A stretch of DNA of 64,000 nucleotides. Source: Chryseobacterium sp. 7. GTDB lineage: Bacteria > Bacteroidota > Bacteroidia > Flavobacteriales > Weeksellaceae. The translations under genes and the position numbers were made by a program. This document shows, piece by piece, positions 31,918 through 42,105 of the stretch (position 1 is its first letter; every line of letters begins with the position of its first letter). Location of the stretch: NCBI RefSeq assembly GCF_003663845.1, contig NZ_RCCA01000001.1, forward strand, positions 248,001-312,000. The letters are read 5' to 3'. Under the pieces are notes generated by a model, which was not told the origin of the DNA, ran no database searches, and was given only the letters and a program-made list of their open reading frames with translations.

Positions 31918-31946
31918 AAGCCCCGCTGAAATTCAGCAGAGCTTTT
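31918..31946 (-). terminator. Terminator of the P-type ATPase gene
   Basis: AAAAGC-CCC-GCTGA pairs with TCAGC-AGA-GCTTTT. On the minus strand it ends in TTTTTT. It lies about 37 bp after the ATPase stop. Confidence 0.75.
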
Positions 31947-31982
31947 ATTGAATATAATTGAGTTGTGTTTATTATATTCTTC

Positions 31983-33965
31983 TTAAAATTTCATTCTCTG
32001 AATTCTTACAGCATTTAAAATAGCCAATAATGCTACTCCTACATCGGCAAATACTGCTTCCCACATGGTTGCCAGTCCTCCCGCTCCCAAGACCAGAACA
32101 ACAGCTTTTACCGCAAAAGCAAGAATGATATTCTGCCAAACTATCTTTTTCGTTTGCTTTCCGATATTGATAGCCATTGGTATTTTACTTGGTTTGTCAT
32201 CCTGAATCACCACATCTGCTGTTTCAATAGTTGCATCACTTCCTAAACCTCCCATTGCAATTCCTACATCGCTTAAAGCCACTACAGGGGCATCGTTTAC
32301 TCCGTCTCCTACGAAAGCTACGGTTTGATTTCTGGCTTTAATTTCTTTAACCTTGTTTACTTTATCTTCAGGCAAAAGGTCTCCGAACGCATTGTCGATT
32401 CCCAACTGATCTGCTACATATTTCACAACAGTACTTTTATCACCGCTCAGCATTGTAGCTTTTACATTCATTTTATGAAGGTTGTCTACGGTTTGTTTGG
32501 CATCTTCTTTTATGCTGTCTGCAATAGTAATATATCCTGCGAATTTTTTATCATAAGCGACTGCAATTACCGTATATACAATATTAGTAGGGTTAAGATC
32601 ATAACTGATGTTGAATTTATCCATCAGTTTAAAGTTTCCTACCAGAAGCTCTTTTCCGTTAATAGTCGCTTTCAATCCGTGACCTGCTATCTCTTCTACA
32701 TTTTCTAATGGAATAGCGTGATTGATATCTCCTACATAATTGTGAATAGCCGTTGCCACCGGATGGGTACTTTTGCTTTCGAGAACATTAACCATCTGAA
32801 GGACTTCTTCTTTATTAAATTCAGCGCTCATGCTTACTTCCTGTACTTTGAATACACCTTCCGTCATGGTTCCGGTTTTATCCATCACTACGTTCTGAAT
32901 TTCTGCAATGCTGTCCAGGAAATTACTTCCTTTGAATAATATCCCGTTTCGGCTTGCAGCTCCTATTCCTCCGAAATATCCCAGCGGAATTGAGATCACA
33001 AGGGCACAAGGACAGGAAATCACAAGGAAAATCAATGCTCTGTACAGCCAGTCTCTGAACTGATAATCACTAACAAAGAAATAAGGCAGTAAACAGATTC
33101 CTATGGCAAGAAATACTACGATAGGGGTATATACTTTTGCAAATTTTCTAATGAACAGTTCTGTAGGAGCTTTCTGTGCTGTAGCATTCTGAACGAGTTC
33201 CAGAATTTTACTCAGTTTACTGTCTTCATAGGCAGTATTTACTTTAACCAAAGCAATACTGTTCATATTGATCATTCCCGCAAGAACAACCTCGCCTTTA
33301 TTTTTGGTATCAGGTTTACTTTCTCCCGTTAAAGCTGCGGTGTTGAATGATGCTGAATCTGAAAGTAGCTCGCCATCCAGTGCCAGTTTTTCACCGGGTT
33401 TCAGTTGAATAATATCTCCAATTTTAGCTTCTTTGGCTTTCATGGTCCTGGGCTGATTATTTTCCATCACCGTTACCTCATCAGGGCGCTGATCCAATAA
33501 TGCTTTTATATTTCCTTTGGCTCTCGTAACTGCCATAGACTGGAATACTTCTCCTACGGCGTAAAAAAGCATTACTGCTACTCCTTCAGGATATTCTCCG
33601 ATGGCAAAAGCACCAATGGTTGCAATGCTCATCAGAAAGAATTCCGAAAACACATCTCCCTTGATGATACTTTTATAGGCATCTTTCAATACCGGGAATC
33701 CTACAGGAATATAAGCTGCCAGGAACCATACTAAACGTACCCAGCCTATAAACCATGCGGGTTTTATATAGTTGTCAAAAGCAATTCCTAATAATAAGAT
33801 GATAAAGGATATAATGGCGGGAAGAAACATCTGAAAGACCGTCTGATCTCCGGAGTCATGAGAATGATCATGCCCGTCATGGTCATGTCCCTCTCCTTCT
33901 GCGTGATTATGTTTGTGTCCTTTTGTATCGGGTTTTTCCGGGGTTGTACTACAGCATTTTTCCAT
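31983..33965 (-). CDS. Heavy-metal P1B-type ATPase (Zn/Cd/Co class)
   Basis: This 660-residue protein has a His/Asp-rich N-terminus (16-39, HKHNHAEGEGHDHD) and Cys4-Cys5 instead of a folded HMA domain. It has TGES (213-216), CPC in the membrane helix (SCPCALV, 318-320), DKTGT with phosphorylated D362, HP in THPVATA (about 403), and GDGVND (about 556). The last membrane helix has the acidic FADVGVALLAILNAVR seen in ZntA/CadA. It exports Zn2+, Cd2+ or similar divalent ions, not copper. It has its own promoter with the shared operator and follows the Fur-family gene. Confidence 0.93.
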   Translation of the reverse strand: MEKCCSTTPEKPDTKGHKHNHAEGEGHDHDGHDHSHDSGDQTVFQMFLPAIISFIILLLGIAFDNYIKPAWFIGWVRLVWFLAAYIPVGFPVLKDAYKSIIKGDVFSEFFLMSIATIGAFAIGEYPEGVAVMLFYAVGEVFQSMAVTRAKGNIKALLDQRPDEVTVMENNQPRTMKAKEAKIGDIIQLKPGEKLALDGELLSDSASFNTAALTGESKPDTKNKGEVVLAGMINMNSIALVKVNTAYEDSKLSKILELVQNATAQKAPTELFIRKFAKVYTPIVVFLAIGICLLPYFFVSDYQFRDWLYRALIFLVISCPCALVISIPLGYFGGIGAASRNGILFKGSNFLDSIAEIQNVVMDKTGTMTEGVFKVQEVSMSAEFNKEEVLQMVNVLESKSTHPVATAIHNYVGDINHAIPLENVEEIAGHGLKATINGKELLVGNFKLMDKFNISYDLNPTNIVYTVIAVAYDKKFAGYITIADSIKEDAKQTVDNLHKMNVKATMLSGDKSTVVKYVADQLGIDNAFGDLLPEDKVNKVKEIKARNQTVAFVGDGVNDAPVVALSDVGIAMGGLGSDATIETADVVIQDDKPSKIPMAINIGKQTKKIVWQNIILAFAVKAVVLVLGAGGLATMWEAVFADVGVALLAILNAVRIQRMKF

Positions 33966-33982
33966 AACTGAATATTTTTATA

Positions 33983-34018
33983 CAAATGTAAAGATGAGAC
34001 TGATGCAATGCTATTGCA
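33983..34018 (-). promoter_or_regulatory. Promoter and operator of the P-type ATPase gene
   Basis: TACATTTG (33983-33990) is the -7 box. The palindrome TGCAATGCTATTGCA (34004-34018) covers the -33 position. The same dyad at the same distance from the -7 box precedes the czcA-type gene (42127-42141). It overlaps the stop codon of the Fur-family gene. Confidence 0.65.
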
Positions 34019-34430
34019 AATTTTCAAGACAGTTTTCGCAGATTCCTTTGGCAAACAATCGTATTTCATCAATCCTGAAATTGGTCTGAATGTTTTCCGG
34101 GAAAGAAATATCTTCTTTACAGGTTGTTTGTTTGCATATTTTACAGTAGAAATGCAGATGCCAGTCTTTATGTGTTTTTTCATCACAATCGTCTTCGCAT
34201 AGTTTGTATTTCGTAGTTGTATTTTCCTGAATGCTGTGAACAATTCCTTTTTCTTCAAAGGTTTTCAATGTTCTGTAGATGGTGATTCTGTCAGCATTGT
34301 CAAAATGGTTTTCTATTTCAGAAAGAGATAAAGCCGCTTCCTGAGAACTTAGGAAATCATATACCAAAATCCTCATACTGGTAGGTTTGGTATTTTTATC
34401 AATGAGTTTGTGTTCTATATCTTTTTTCAT
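34011..34430 (-). CDS. Fur/Zur-family metalloregulator
   Basis: This 139-residue protein has a winged-helix N-terminus (ALSLSEIENHFDNADRITIYRTLKTFEEKGIV, about 34-65) and a C-terminal domain with ligands HKDWHLHFYCKICK and two CxxC pairs (CKIC, about 95-98; CENC, about 132-135) for the structural zinc. That set fits Fur/Zur proteins. It lies in an operon with a CDF exporter and directly upstream of the ATPase promoter. It is a candidate to act at the TGCAAT-N3-ATTGCA sites; this is inferred. Confidence 0.88.
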   Translation of the reverse strand: MKKDIEHKLIDKNTKPTSMRILVYDFLSSQEAALSLSEIENHFDNADRITIYRTLKTFEEKGIVHSIQENTTTKYKLCEDDCDEKTHKDWHLHFYCKICKQTTCKEDISFPENIQTNFRIDEIRLFAKGICENCLENLQ

Positions 34431-34448
34431 TGTACGCTTTTAAATTTT

Positions 34449-35345
34449 TTACAGATGGACTTCATTTTCTTCATAACCTTCCTCTTCTATCTGAAAAGTT
34501 GTATGACTGATTTTAAAGTTATTCACAGTAGTATCTGTCAATGTTTTTAATAATTGATTCTGAGAATATGTGGCTTCTTTTACCACATGGGCACTCATAG
34601 CATTAACGCTTGATGTTAATGACCATACGTGAAGATCATGAATATTTTTCACTCCGGGAGTTTTCTCTAATGATTGGCGAAGTTCATGAATATCTACGTC
34701 TTTAGGTGTTCCTTCCAGCAAAACATTAATGGCTTCTTTCAACAGTTTCCATGTTCTCGGAAAAATCAAAAGTCCGATTGCAGCTGAAATCAATGGATCT
34801 GCATAGTACCAGCCTGTCGTCAGCATAATTACTCCTGCAATCATCACTCCTACTGAAGTAAGCATATCTGAAAGCACTTCAAAATAGGCTCCTTTCATAT
34901 TGAGACTGCCTTCTGAGTCTTTTCTGAGAATCATCATTCCGACAATATTGACGATCAATCCGATTCCTGCTACAATCAGCATTGATTTACTTTGTACTTC
35001 GGGCGGGTTTTGAAAACGCTGATAGGCTTCAAACAAAACATAGATCGAAATAGCTAATAAAACCACCGCATTGATGACAGCTGCTAATATTTCTATTCGA
35101 TAATAACCATATGTTCTGGAAGGATCTGCTTTTCTTTCTCCTATCTTGATGGCGATAAATGCCAGTAACAGTCCTACAACGTCTGTCAGCATATGGGCTG
35201 CATCTGCCAATAACGCAAGACTGTTCGTTATTATTCCTCCTATTACCTCAGCAATGAGATAGGTTCCGCTAAGGCAGAGTACGATCAGGAGGTTCTTTTT
35301 ATGTCTGCTTCCTGCAGAAACGGGTTGTGTTGGTGTACTTTCCAT
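34449..35345 (-). CDS. Cation diffusion facilitator (CzcD/ZitB-like) exporter
   Basis: This 298-residue protein has six membrane segments and the CDF metal site motifs: LLADAAHMLTDV in helix 2 (His, two Asp) and SDMLTSVGVMIAG in helix 5 (Asp; the usual HxxxD His is replaced, FEVLSDMLTS). The cytoplasmic ferredoxin-like C-terminal domain includes DLHVWSLTSSVNAMSAHVV. Family members exchange Zn2+, Co2+ or Cd2+ for protons. It lies 18 bp before the Fur-family gene and 16 bp after the bestrophin gene. Confidence 0.92.
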   Translation of the reverse strand: MESTPTQPVSAGSRHKKNLLIVLCLSGTYLIAEVIGGIITNSLALLADAAHMLTDVVGLLLAFIAIKIGERKADPSRTYGYYRIEILAAVINAVVLLAISIYVLFEAYQRFQNPPEVQSKSMLIVAGIGLIVNIVGMMILRKDSEGSLNMKGAYFEVLSDMLTSVGVMIAGVIMLTTGWYYADPLISAAIGLLIFPRTWKLLKEAINVLLEGTPKDVDIHELRQSLEKTPGVKNIHDLHVWSLTSSVNAMSAHVVKEATYSQNQLLKTLTDTTVNNFKISHTTFQIEEEGYEENEVHL

Positions 35346-35361
35346 ATTGTGTATGGTTTAT

Positions 35362-36243
35362 TTACATTTCATAATACGATGTATTTTCTTTTTTAAGGGG
35401 AACATTCTGCTCACCAATCATCTGTCTTATATTAATCTCTATGGTCTGTGCCAGAGAAGTCATTGGGGTATCTACAGGGACATTTTCAAACGGATCCTGC
35501 ATGATGATGGATGTTTTTTCAATGGCGATGAATGTCACCGGAACCAGGAAAGTAATGGCAATTTCTACCAACAGCTGTGAATCATCAAGTCCAAATGGAA
35601 GAATGGCTGCAAAAACATAGATCAAAATATGAACTAAAACACTGTAAGAACGTGGAAAAACCGTATTCTTAAGCCTTTCACATTTCCCCATGCTGTCACA
35701 CAATCTTGTGATGATATCATTCAGCTGCATCTGCTGAAAATCGGTCAGTCCTTTGGAAGCGGCAATTTCTTTCAGTTGTCTGGAGTGTTCATCCAGAATT
35801 GCATTGGGAATATTGGCTCCTTTGATGTGATGCTGATCCAGATATTGCTGAACTTTTTCAGAGAACGGCAGTTTTCTCAAAGATTCTCCAAGTGCATAGG
35901 TCCAGATGATCTGTCTTTCGGCAAAATCTTTTATTGTTTTGTCATTTCCCACCGGCATAAACTGAATAATCAACCTTACAAAAGTCCGGGAATCGTTTAC
36001 AATAGCCCCCCAAACGGTTCTGGCTTCCCACCATCTTTCGTAGGACTGGGAGGTACGGAATGCCAGCAGCAATGATACTGCTGTTCCCAACAATGCCGGA
36101 ATATTCAAAGGCAGCGAGATCTTGCGAAACCACGGTAATTCATCCAAAAGACCAATAGCGATGGCAAAGGTTCCGATGAACAGAATTTGGGTTTTTATTT
36201 CACGGATGAAATACCAGACTGATATTTTTTTGTTTAATAACAT
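35362..36243 (-). CDS. Bestrophin-family (UPF0187) membrane channel
   Basis: This 293-residue protein has the bacterial bestrophin pattern: LLLAFRTSQSYERWWEARTVWGAIVNDSR (about 57-85), ALGESLRKLPF, and a C-terminal hydrophobic part with VHILIYVFAAILPFGL and FIAIEKTSIIMQDPFENVPVDTPM. Bacterial bestrophins form pentameric ion channels. It starts the operon with the CDF exporter and Fur-family regulator, so it may balance charge during metal export; that is only inferred. Confidence 0.88.
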   Translation of the reverse strand: MLLNKKISVWYFIREIKTQILFIGTFAIAIGLLDELPWFRKISLPLNIPALLGTAVSLLLAFRTSQSYERWWEARTVWGAIVNDSRTFVRLIIQFMPVGNDKTIKDFAERQIIWTYALGESLRKLPFSEKVQQYLDQHHIKGANIPNAILDEHSRQLKEIAASKGLTDFQQMQLNDIITRLCDSMGKCERLKNTVFPRSYSVLVHILIYVFAAILPFGLDDSQLLVEIAITFLVPVTFIAIEKTSIIMQDPFENVPVDTPMTSLAQTIEINIRQMIGEQNVPLKKENTSYYEM

Positions 36244-36376
36244 AATTGGGTTATTTATTAAAATTCGGTGAGGTTATCTTTAGTTTCTTCCAACCGTTTT
36301 TATTCAATAAAAAATTACGTAAACAGCTCTAATTTAAGGATAAAAATCGACATTTTACTAGTTCCAATGGCTTTCA

Positions 36377-37606
36377 TTAATGTTCATGTTCCCCGGAATT
36401 CACCAGTTTTGCATTCACGAAAAATGCTCCTTTCACTACTATTTTTGCATTGTCAGGAATATTTCCTACCGGAGTTACCGCAGTATATCCCATATCAGAT
36501 GTTCCTTTCACTATTTCTATTTTCTCAAAGTTTAAGGTTTTCGGATGTGGTTTTCCTTTTTCTTCATGTTCTTCTTCCGCTTTTTTATCGGTCTGAACAA
36601 ATACAAAATATTTCCCGTCTGCTTCAACAATAGCTTCTGTAGGAACTGCCGGAGTTGTACTTTTATCAAGGCTTACAATTCCGGTGATATTCATTCCGTC
36701 AATCAGTCCGGATTTGTTTCCGATCACTTCGCAGTGCATAGAGATGGTTTTGCTTTCGTTTTCAAAAGAAGATCCTATGCTGTAAATTCTTGCATCATAT
36801 TCGGTTTCCGGATTGTTGGTCAGTTTAAAATGAACAATCTGCCCTACTCTCATTTTAGGAAGATCTTTTTCAAATACCTGAAGATCGAGATGAATGGAAC
36901 CGTTATCAATCACCGTTGCAACGGGAGAGGAAATATCTACATAACTTCCGATCTGCGCAGTAATACTGCTGATTGTCCCGCTGATTGGTGCGGTGATCAC
37001 CAAACCGGATTTCATATTTCCATTGCTTACTTTTCCCGGGCTTATTCCCATCATCTGAAGCTGTTTTAAAAGGGATGCTCTTTTTGTTCTTAAGGTTTTC
37101 AGCTCAGCATCGGCACTTTGAAGGTTTTTCTTCGCTCCTGCATCATTATCAAAAAGCTCTCTCTGTCTTCTGTATTCCTGTTCTGCATAGGTTATTCTGC
37201 TATTGGCAGTCAGATAATCTTCCTGAAGCTGAATATATTCCGGATTGGCAATAGTGGCAATCACCTGTCCTTTTTTCACGATACTTCCTACCTGAATATT
37301 GATGGTTTTGATGATTCCTCCATACAGGGAAGTAATTGTGGCTTTGTTACTGTTAGGTACACTCAGTAAACCATTGGCTTTTATAGTAGATGTCAACTCT
37401 TTCATTTCTACGGTTCCCAAAGCAACGCCTACAGACTTCATCTGCTCTTCTGTGAGTGAAGCTATCGTTTGTGGAGCTTCTTCATGTGCCTGCTCTTTCT
37501 GTTCTGTTTTTTCAGGAGCTTTTTCTTCAGAAGCTTCTTTTTTTCCACAACTTGTTAGTAAGACTGACATCAGGATAAGAGGGATGATATTATATTTGAG
37601 TTTCAT
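36377..37606 (-). CDS. CzcB-like RND periplasmic adaptor lipoprotein
   Basis: The start at 37606 gives a lipoprotein signal (MKLKYNIIPLILMSVLLTSC); an in-frame ATG at 37687 would add 27 residues. An acidic, Glu-rich linker follows, then an HlyD/barrel-sandwich domain (LLSVPNSNKATITSLYGGII), an alpha-hairpin (DYLTANSRITYAEQEYRRQRELF) and a beta-barrel (SGLVITAPISGTISSI; GMNITGIVSL). The C-terminus is His-rich (ESGEHEH), as in heavy-metal adaptors. It links the CzcA-type pump to the outer-membrane duct and lies 82 bp after the CzcA-TolC fusion gene. Confidence 0.9.
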   Translation of the reverse strand: MKLKYNIIPLILMSVLLTSCGKKEASEEKAPEKTEQKEQAHEEAPQTIASLTEEQMKSVGVALGTVEMKELTSTIKANGLLSVPNSNKATITSLYGGIIKTINIQVGSIVKKGQVIATIANPEYIQLQEDYLTANSRITYAEQEYRRQRELFDNDAGAKKNLQSADAELKTLRTKRASLLKQLQMMGISPGKVSNGNMKSGLVITAPISGTISSITAQIGSYVDISSPVATVIDNGSIHLDLQVFEKDLPKMRVGQIVHFKLTNNPETEYDARIYSIGSSFENESKTISMHCEVIGNKSGLIDGMNITGIVSLDKSTTPAVPTEAIVEADGKYFVFVQTDKKAEEEHEEKGKPHPKTLNFEKIEIVKGTSDMGYTAVTPVGNIPDNAKIVVKGAFFVNAKLVNSGEHEH

Positions 37607-37688
37607 AAGTAAAAATGTATTTTGTCTGATGCTGTATGCCTTCGTTTTCATAGGTCTGGCAGAAAGTTTTATTAACAGCGGTTTCATA

Positions 37689-40600
37689 TTATTTATTTAT
37701 AATTGAGTTAATAGTAACCACAGATTGGTTCACCTGCTGGATAGATTCCAGATATTTTAACTGGATATTCGTTGCAGTCTGCAGGGCAAAAAGATATTCC
37801 ACATAGGAAATTTCTCCTGTTTTGTATCCTAACTGAGCTGCTTTTACAATTTTCTCTGCGTTCGGCAGTGCCTGACTTGTATAGTAATCATATTGCTGCA
37901 AATCCTGCTGATACTGGCTGAACGCATTTTCTAACTGAGCAGTAAGTTGTTTCTTCTGCATGTTGGCATTGGTTTCAGCAACCTGTTTTTCATACTCCAG
38001 CGCCTGGATTCTTGCTTTCGTGGCACCAAATGTCAATGGAATAGCCACTCCTACTGTTGCTGACTGAAAACGTTTTCCTGAGTTATAAAAATTCTCCTGT
38101 CCATTGATGGTATGAAGACCAATCAAAGACTGGTTGGTATATCCTAAGCTGAAATCAGGCAGACCGAGTGATTTTTCAACTTTTTTATTTTTCTCAGCAA
38201 TTTCCATTTCCTGGTAAAAAGCTTTTACAGATGGGTTGTTGGCAACCACAGCACTATCGAGTACACTTTCTGCTTTTAAAGGCGCATAATCTTTATTAAA
38301 CGGAACTTCAAGATTTTCTGAAGTGTTCATCAGGGTCTTTAAATTCTTATAAGCATTATTCAGAAAGACTTCATTTTGTCTGAGCAGCAGATCAATTTCT
38401 CCTTTCTGAGTTTCTGCCGTACTGATTTCTATTTTCTTGATATCACCTGCTTTAAATCTTACGGTTGCAATCCTGATGAATTCTTCATAATATTTATCCA
38501 AACTGGTCAGCTGAGCTTTATTATACTGAAGATATTCAATCTGATAATAATAGGTACGAACCTGTTTTATCAGTTCATTAGCTGTAATTTCCTTATCAAT
38601 CTGTCTGCTTTTGATATTCTCATTGATTAAATCTTTTCTCGCTTTAAAAAGGGTTGGAAAAGGAATACTTTGTGAGATCGCAAACGACTGGTCAAACTTT
38701 GGACTGTTGTATTGTCCAAGCTGTGCTGTAACACCGAGCTTAGGAAGTTCTTTTGCAGTTGCCCTTAATGCTTCAGCAGATTTAATGCTTAAGTCTTTTG
38801 ACTGTAAGGTTAAATTATTATTCATTGCCTGTTCTACTGCCTGTTCTACAGAAATCGGTCTCGTCTGTGCCTTAAAAGTCTGCCCCAGGATCATGAATCC
38901 CAAAATAAGAACCATCGTAAATGTTCCCGGATTATTACTTTTTCTTTTCAAAATCTTCGTGTTAAAAATGATGTACAGCATCGGTAAAACGAATAACGTA
39001 AGGAAAGTAGCTGTTACCAGTCCCCCAATCACTACTGTAGCCAAAGGTTTCTGTACTTCTGCTCCCGCTCCGGTGGAAATAGCCATTGGCAAAAATCCTA
39101 ATGAAGCTACTGTAGCAGTCATTAATACAGGTCTTAATCTGGTTTTTGTTCCTTCAAATACTCTTTTCAGAATATCTGTTTCACCATCTTTTTCTAACTG
39201 GTTGAATGTTCCTATCAAAACAATTCCGTTCAGTACTGCCACACCAAAAAGGGCAATAAATCCGATCCCGGCACTGATACTGAATGGCATATCTCTTATT
39301 AAAAGCGCAAATACACCACCAATAGCACTCATAGGAATTGCTGTAAAAATCAGTGCAGCCTGTTTGAATGAACGGAAAGTAAAATACAAGAGCATAAAAA
39401 TAAGCAGTAATGATACCGGAACTGCAATCATCAGACGTTTGCTGGCTTCCTGAAGATTTTCAAACTGCCCTCCATAGGTAAAATAGTATCCGGAAGGAAG
39501 TTTCACTTTATCCAGTTTTGCCTGAATATCTTTCACCACGCTTTCTACATCACGGTCTTTTACATTAAATCCAATAACAATCCTACGTTTTCCCTGCTCA
39601 CGGCTGATCTGTGCAGGTCCTAATTTGTAGCTTATATTTGCTACCTGTGACAATGGAATCTGCGCTCCGGTAGCAGAAGTAATCATCAGGTTATTCACAT
39701 CCGAAATATCAGTTCTGTGAAGACTGTCTAAACGAACCACCAGATCAAAACGTCTTTCATTTTCAAAAACCTGTCCGGCTGCTTTTCCTGCGAAAGCTGT
39801 ACTTACTGCATTGTTGACATCTTCTATATTCAATCCATAATTGGCAATTCTCGTTCTGTCATACTGAACATTGATCTGTGGAAGGCCACTCACTCTTTCA
39901 ATCTGAGGGGCTGTGGCTCCATCTACCGTCTGAATGATTTTTCCCACCTTATCTGCATATATAGCAAGAGAATCCAGGTTTTCTCCGAAAATCTTTACTG
40001 CTACATCTTGTCTGATCCCAGTCATCAGCTCATTGAAACGCATCTGAATAGGTTGGTTTTTCTCAAAAAACACTCCTGGAATTGTTTCTAATTTTTCGCT
40101 AATCTCATCGGCTAATTCATTGTAGGATTTTTTTGTTTTCCATTCACTTTGTGGCTTTAATACAACGATCATATCGGTGGCTTCGGGAGGCATAGGATCT
40201 GTAGGAACTTCAGCAGAACCGGTTTTCCCAACGACCATTTTCACTTCATCAAACTGTTTGATTAATCTTGATGCCTGCATAGAAGTTTCTATACTCTGGC
40301 TGAGTGAACTTCCCTGCGGTAAAATACAGTGGAATGCAAAGTCTCCTTCCTGTAGCTGCGGAATAAATTCACCACCCATATTTTTGAAAATAAAAGCAGA
40401 AATAAGAAAAACAACAGCCGTCGCTGAAACAATGATATATTTTACTTTGATTGCTTTCTGTAATAATGGCTGATAAACCTTTTGAAGACGATTCATCATT
40501 TTATCAGAGAAGGTTTCTTTGTGGGATATTTTCTTAGATAAAAACAAAGCACTCATCATTGGAATATAGGTAAGAGATAAAATCAGAGCTCCCAGAATGG

Positions 40601-42050
40601 CGAATCCTACTGTTTTTGCCATTGGGGTAAACATTTTCCCTTCTACACCTGCCAACGTAAGAATCGGGATGTATACGATAAGGATGATGATTTCTCCGAA
40701 AGCTGCACTGCTTCTGATCTTTGATGCAGAAAGAAATACCTCTTCATCCATTTCCGACTGTGTCAATGCACGGACAGATTTCCTTACGCCTAAATGATGT
40801 AACGTTGCTTCTACAATAATTACGGCACCATCTACAATCAACCCGAAGTCTATGGCTCCAAGGCTCATCAGGTTGGCACTTACTCCGAAAACATTCATCA
40901 TTCCTAATGCAAACAATAAGGAAAGCGGAATGGCAGAAGCAACAATAAGTCCGGCTCTCAGATTTCCAAGGAAAACCACAAGAACGAAAATAACGATCAA
41001 CGCTCCTTCGATGAGGTTTTTCTGTACAGTATTGATGGCTCTGTCTACAAGATCTGTTCTGTCCAGAAACGGTTCTATAATAACATCATTGGGAAGAGAC
41101 TTTTGAATGGTAGGAATTTTTGCTTTGATATTGTTTACAACTTCATTACTATTGGCTCCTTTCAGCATCATCACTACTCCGCCAACAGCATCTACTTTTC
41201 CGTCATAGGTTAATGCTCCGTAACGAACAGCACTTCCTAAACGAACATCAGCAACGTCTTTTATAAAAATCGGAACGCTTCCGGTTTCGTTTTTAACAGC
41301 AATGTTTTTAATATCTTCCAAAGAGGTAACCAAACCAATTCCACGGATAAAATAGGCGTTGGGCTTTTTATCAATATAGGCTCCTCCTGTATTCTGATTA
41401 TTTTTTTCAAGGGCAGTAAATATTTCAGTGATGCTTGTTCCCATTGCTTTTAACCGATTGGGATCAATGGCCACTTCATATTGCTTTAATTCTCCTCCAA
41501 AACTGTTGATTTCTGCAACTCCAGGTGTTCCGTTCAGTTGTCTTCGAACGATCCAGTCCTGCATGGTGCGCAGTTCTTTAGCATTGTATTTCTTTTCGCT
41601 TCCTTTTTTAGGGTGAAGAATATACTGATATACTTCTCCAAGACCTGTACTTACAGGAGCCAGCTCAGGAGTTCCCACTCCTTTTGGAATTTCTTCCACA
41701 GCATTTTTCAGTTGTTCATTAATGAGCTGTCTCGCAAAGTAAACATCTACATTTTCTTTGAACACTACTGTAATTACAGAAAGTCCGAATCTTGAAATAC
41801 TTCTTGTTTCCTGAATATCGGGAACATTGGCAATGCTCTGTTCAATGGGAAAGGTAACCAGCTGTTCCACTTCCTGTCCCGCCAATGTAGGACATACAGT
41901 AATGATCTGCACCTGATTGTTGGTGATATCCGGCACAGCATCGATAGGTAATCTGGTGGCACTCCACGTTCCCCAGATGATCAGCACCAGGGTCATCAAA
42001 CCAATGATCACCTTGTTTTTGATACTGAATTTTATGATTTTATCTAACAC
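37689..42050 (-). CDS. CzcA/CusA-type RND pump fused to a TolC-like outer-membrane factor
   Basis: This is 1453 residues, about 400 longer than a normal CzcA. Residues 1-1040 form the RND pump: proton-relay motif DFGLIVDGAVIIVEA with D401, D407 and E414, PDITNNQVQI near the N-terminus, and a final membrane helix ending MLYIIFNTKILKRKS. A second signal-like hydrophobic segment (TMVLILGFMILGQTFKA, about 1045-1060) follows. From about 1064 (RPISVEQAVEQAMNNNLTLQSK) to the end is an outer-membrane efflux protein with its periplasmic coiled-coils. The start is GTG. One polypeptide thus encodes inner-membrane pump and outer-membrane duct of a heavy-metal efflux system. A single frame with no stop supports a true fusion. 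Confidence 0.9.
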   Translation of the reverse strand: MLDKIIKFSIKNKVIIGLMTLVLIIWGTWSATRLPIDAVPDITNNQVQIITVCPTLAGQEVEQLVTFPIEQSIANVPDIQETRSISRFGLSVITVVFKENVDVYFARQLINEQLKNAVEEIPKGVGTPELAPVSTGLGEVYQYILHPKKGSEKKYNAKELRTMQDWIVRRQLNGTPGVAEINSFGGELKQYEVAIDPNRLKAMGTSITEIFTALEKNNQNTGGAYIDKKPNAYFIRGIGLVTSLEDIKNIAVKNETGSVPIFIKDVADVRLGSAVRYGALTYDGKVDAVGGVVMMLKGANSNEVVNNIKAKIPTIQKSLPNDVIIEPFLDRTDLVDRAINTVQKNLIEGALIVIFVLVVFLGNLRAGLIVASAIPLSLLFALGMMNVFGVSANLMSLGAIDFGLIVDGAVIIVEATLHHLGVRKSVRALTQSEMDEEVFLSASKIRSSAAFGEIIILIVYIPILTLAGVEGKMFTPMAKTVGFAILGALILSLTYIPMMSALFLSKKISHKETFSDKMMNRLQKVYQPLLQKAIKVKYIIVSATAVVFLISAFIFKNMGGEFIPQLQEGDFAFHCILPQGSSLSQSIETSMQASRLIKQFDEVKMVVGKTGSAEVPTDPMPPEATDMIVVLKPQSEWKTKKSYNELADEISEKLETIPGVFFEKNQPIQMRFNELMTGIRQDVAVKIFGENLDSLAIYADKVGKIIQTVDGATAPQIERVSGLPQINVQYDRTRIANYGLNIEDVNNAVSTAFAGKAAGQVFENERRFDLVVRLDSLHRTDISDVNNLMITSATGAQIPLSQVANISYKLGPAQISREQGKRRIVIGFNVKDRDVESVVKDIQAKLDKVKLPSGYYFTYGGQFENLQEASKRLMIAVPVSLLLIFMLLYFTFRSFKQAALIFTAIPMSAIGGVFALLIRDMPFSISAGIGFIALFGVAVLNGIVLIGTFNQLEKDGETDILKRVFEGTKTRLRPVLMTATVASLGFLPMAISTGAGAEVQKPLATVVIGGLVTATFLTLFVLPMLYIIFNTKILKRKSNNPGTFTMVLILGFMILGQTFKAQTRPISVEQAVEQAMNNNLTLQSKDLSIKSAEALRATAKELPKLGVTAQLGQYNSPKFDQSFAISQSIPFPTLFKARKDLINENIKSRQIDKEITANELIKQVRTYYYQIEYLQYNKAQLTSLDKYYEEFIRIATVRFKAGDIKKIEISTAETQKGEIDLLLRQNEVFLNNAYKNLKTLMNTSENLEVPFNKDYAPLKAESVLDSAVVANNPSVKAFYQEMEIAEKNKKVEKSLGLPDFSLGYTNQSLIGLHTINGQENFYNSGKRFQSATVGVAIPLTFGATKARIQALEYEKQVAETNANMQKKQLTAQLENAFSQYQQDLQQYDYYTSQALPNAEKIVKAAQLGYKTGEISYVEYLFALQTATNIQLKYLESIQQVNQSVVTINSIINK

Positions 42051-42105
42051 GATTGATATTTAATTTTTATTGAAAATAAATGCTCACAGCATTACAATGC
42101 TGCAG

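Noticed and set aside
31172..31982. CRISPR array suggested by two similar 205-bp blocks
   Set aside because: Only two long units with terminal inverted repeats; no short regular repeats or cas genes in the window.
38611..39453. A 280-codon open frame antisense to the CzcA-TolC gene
   Set aside because: It lies wholly inside a strongly supported coding region on the other strand and shows no recognisable domain.
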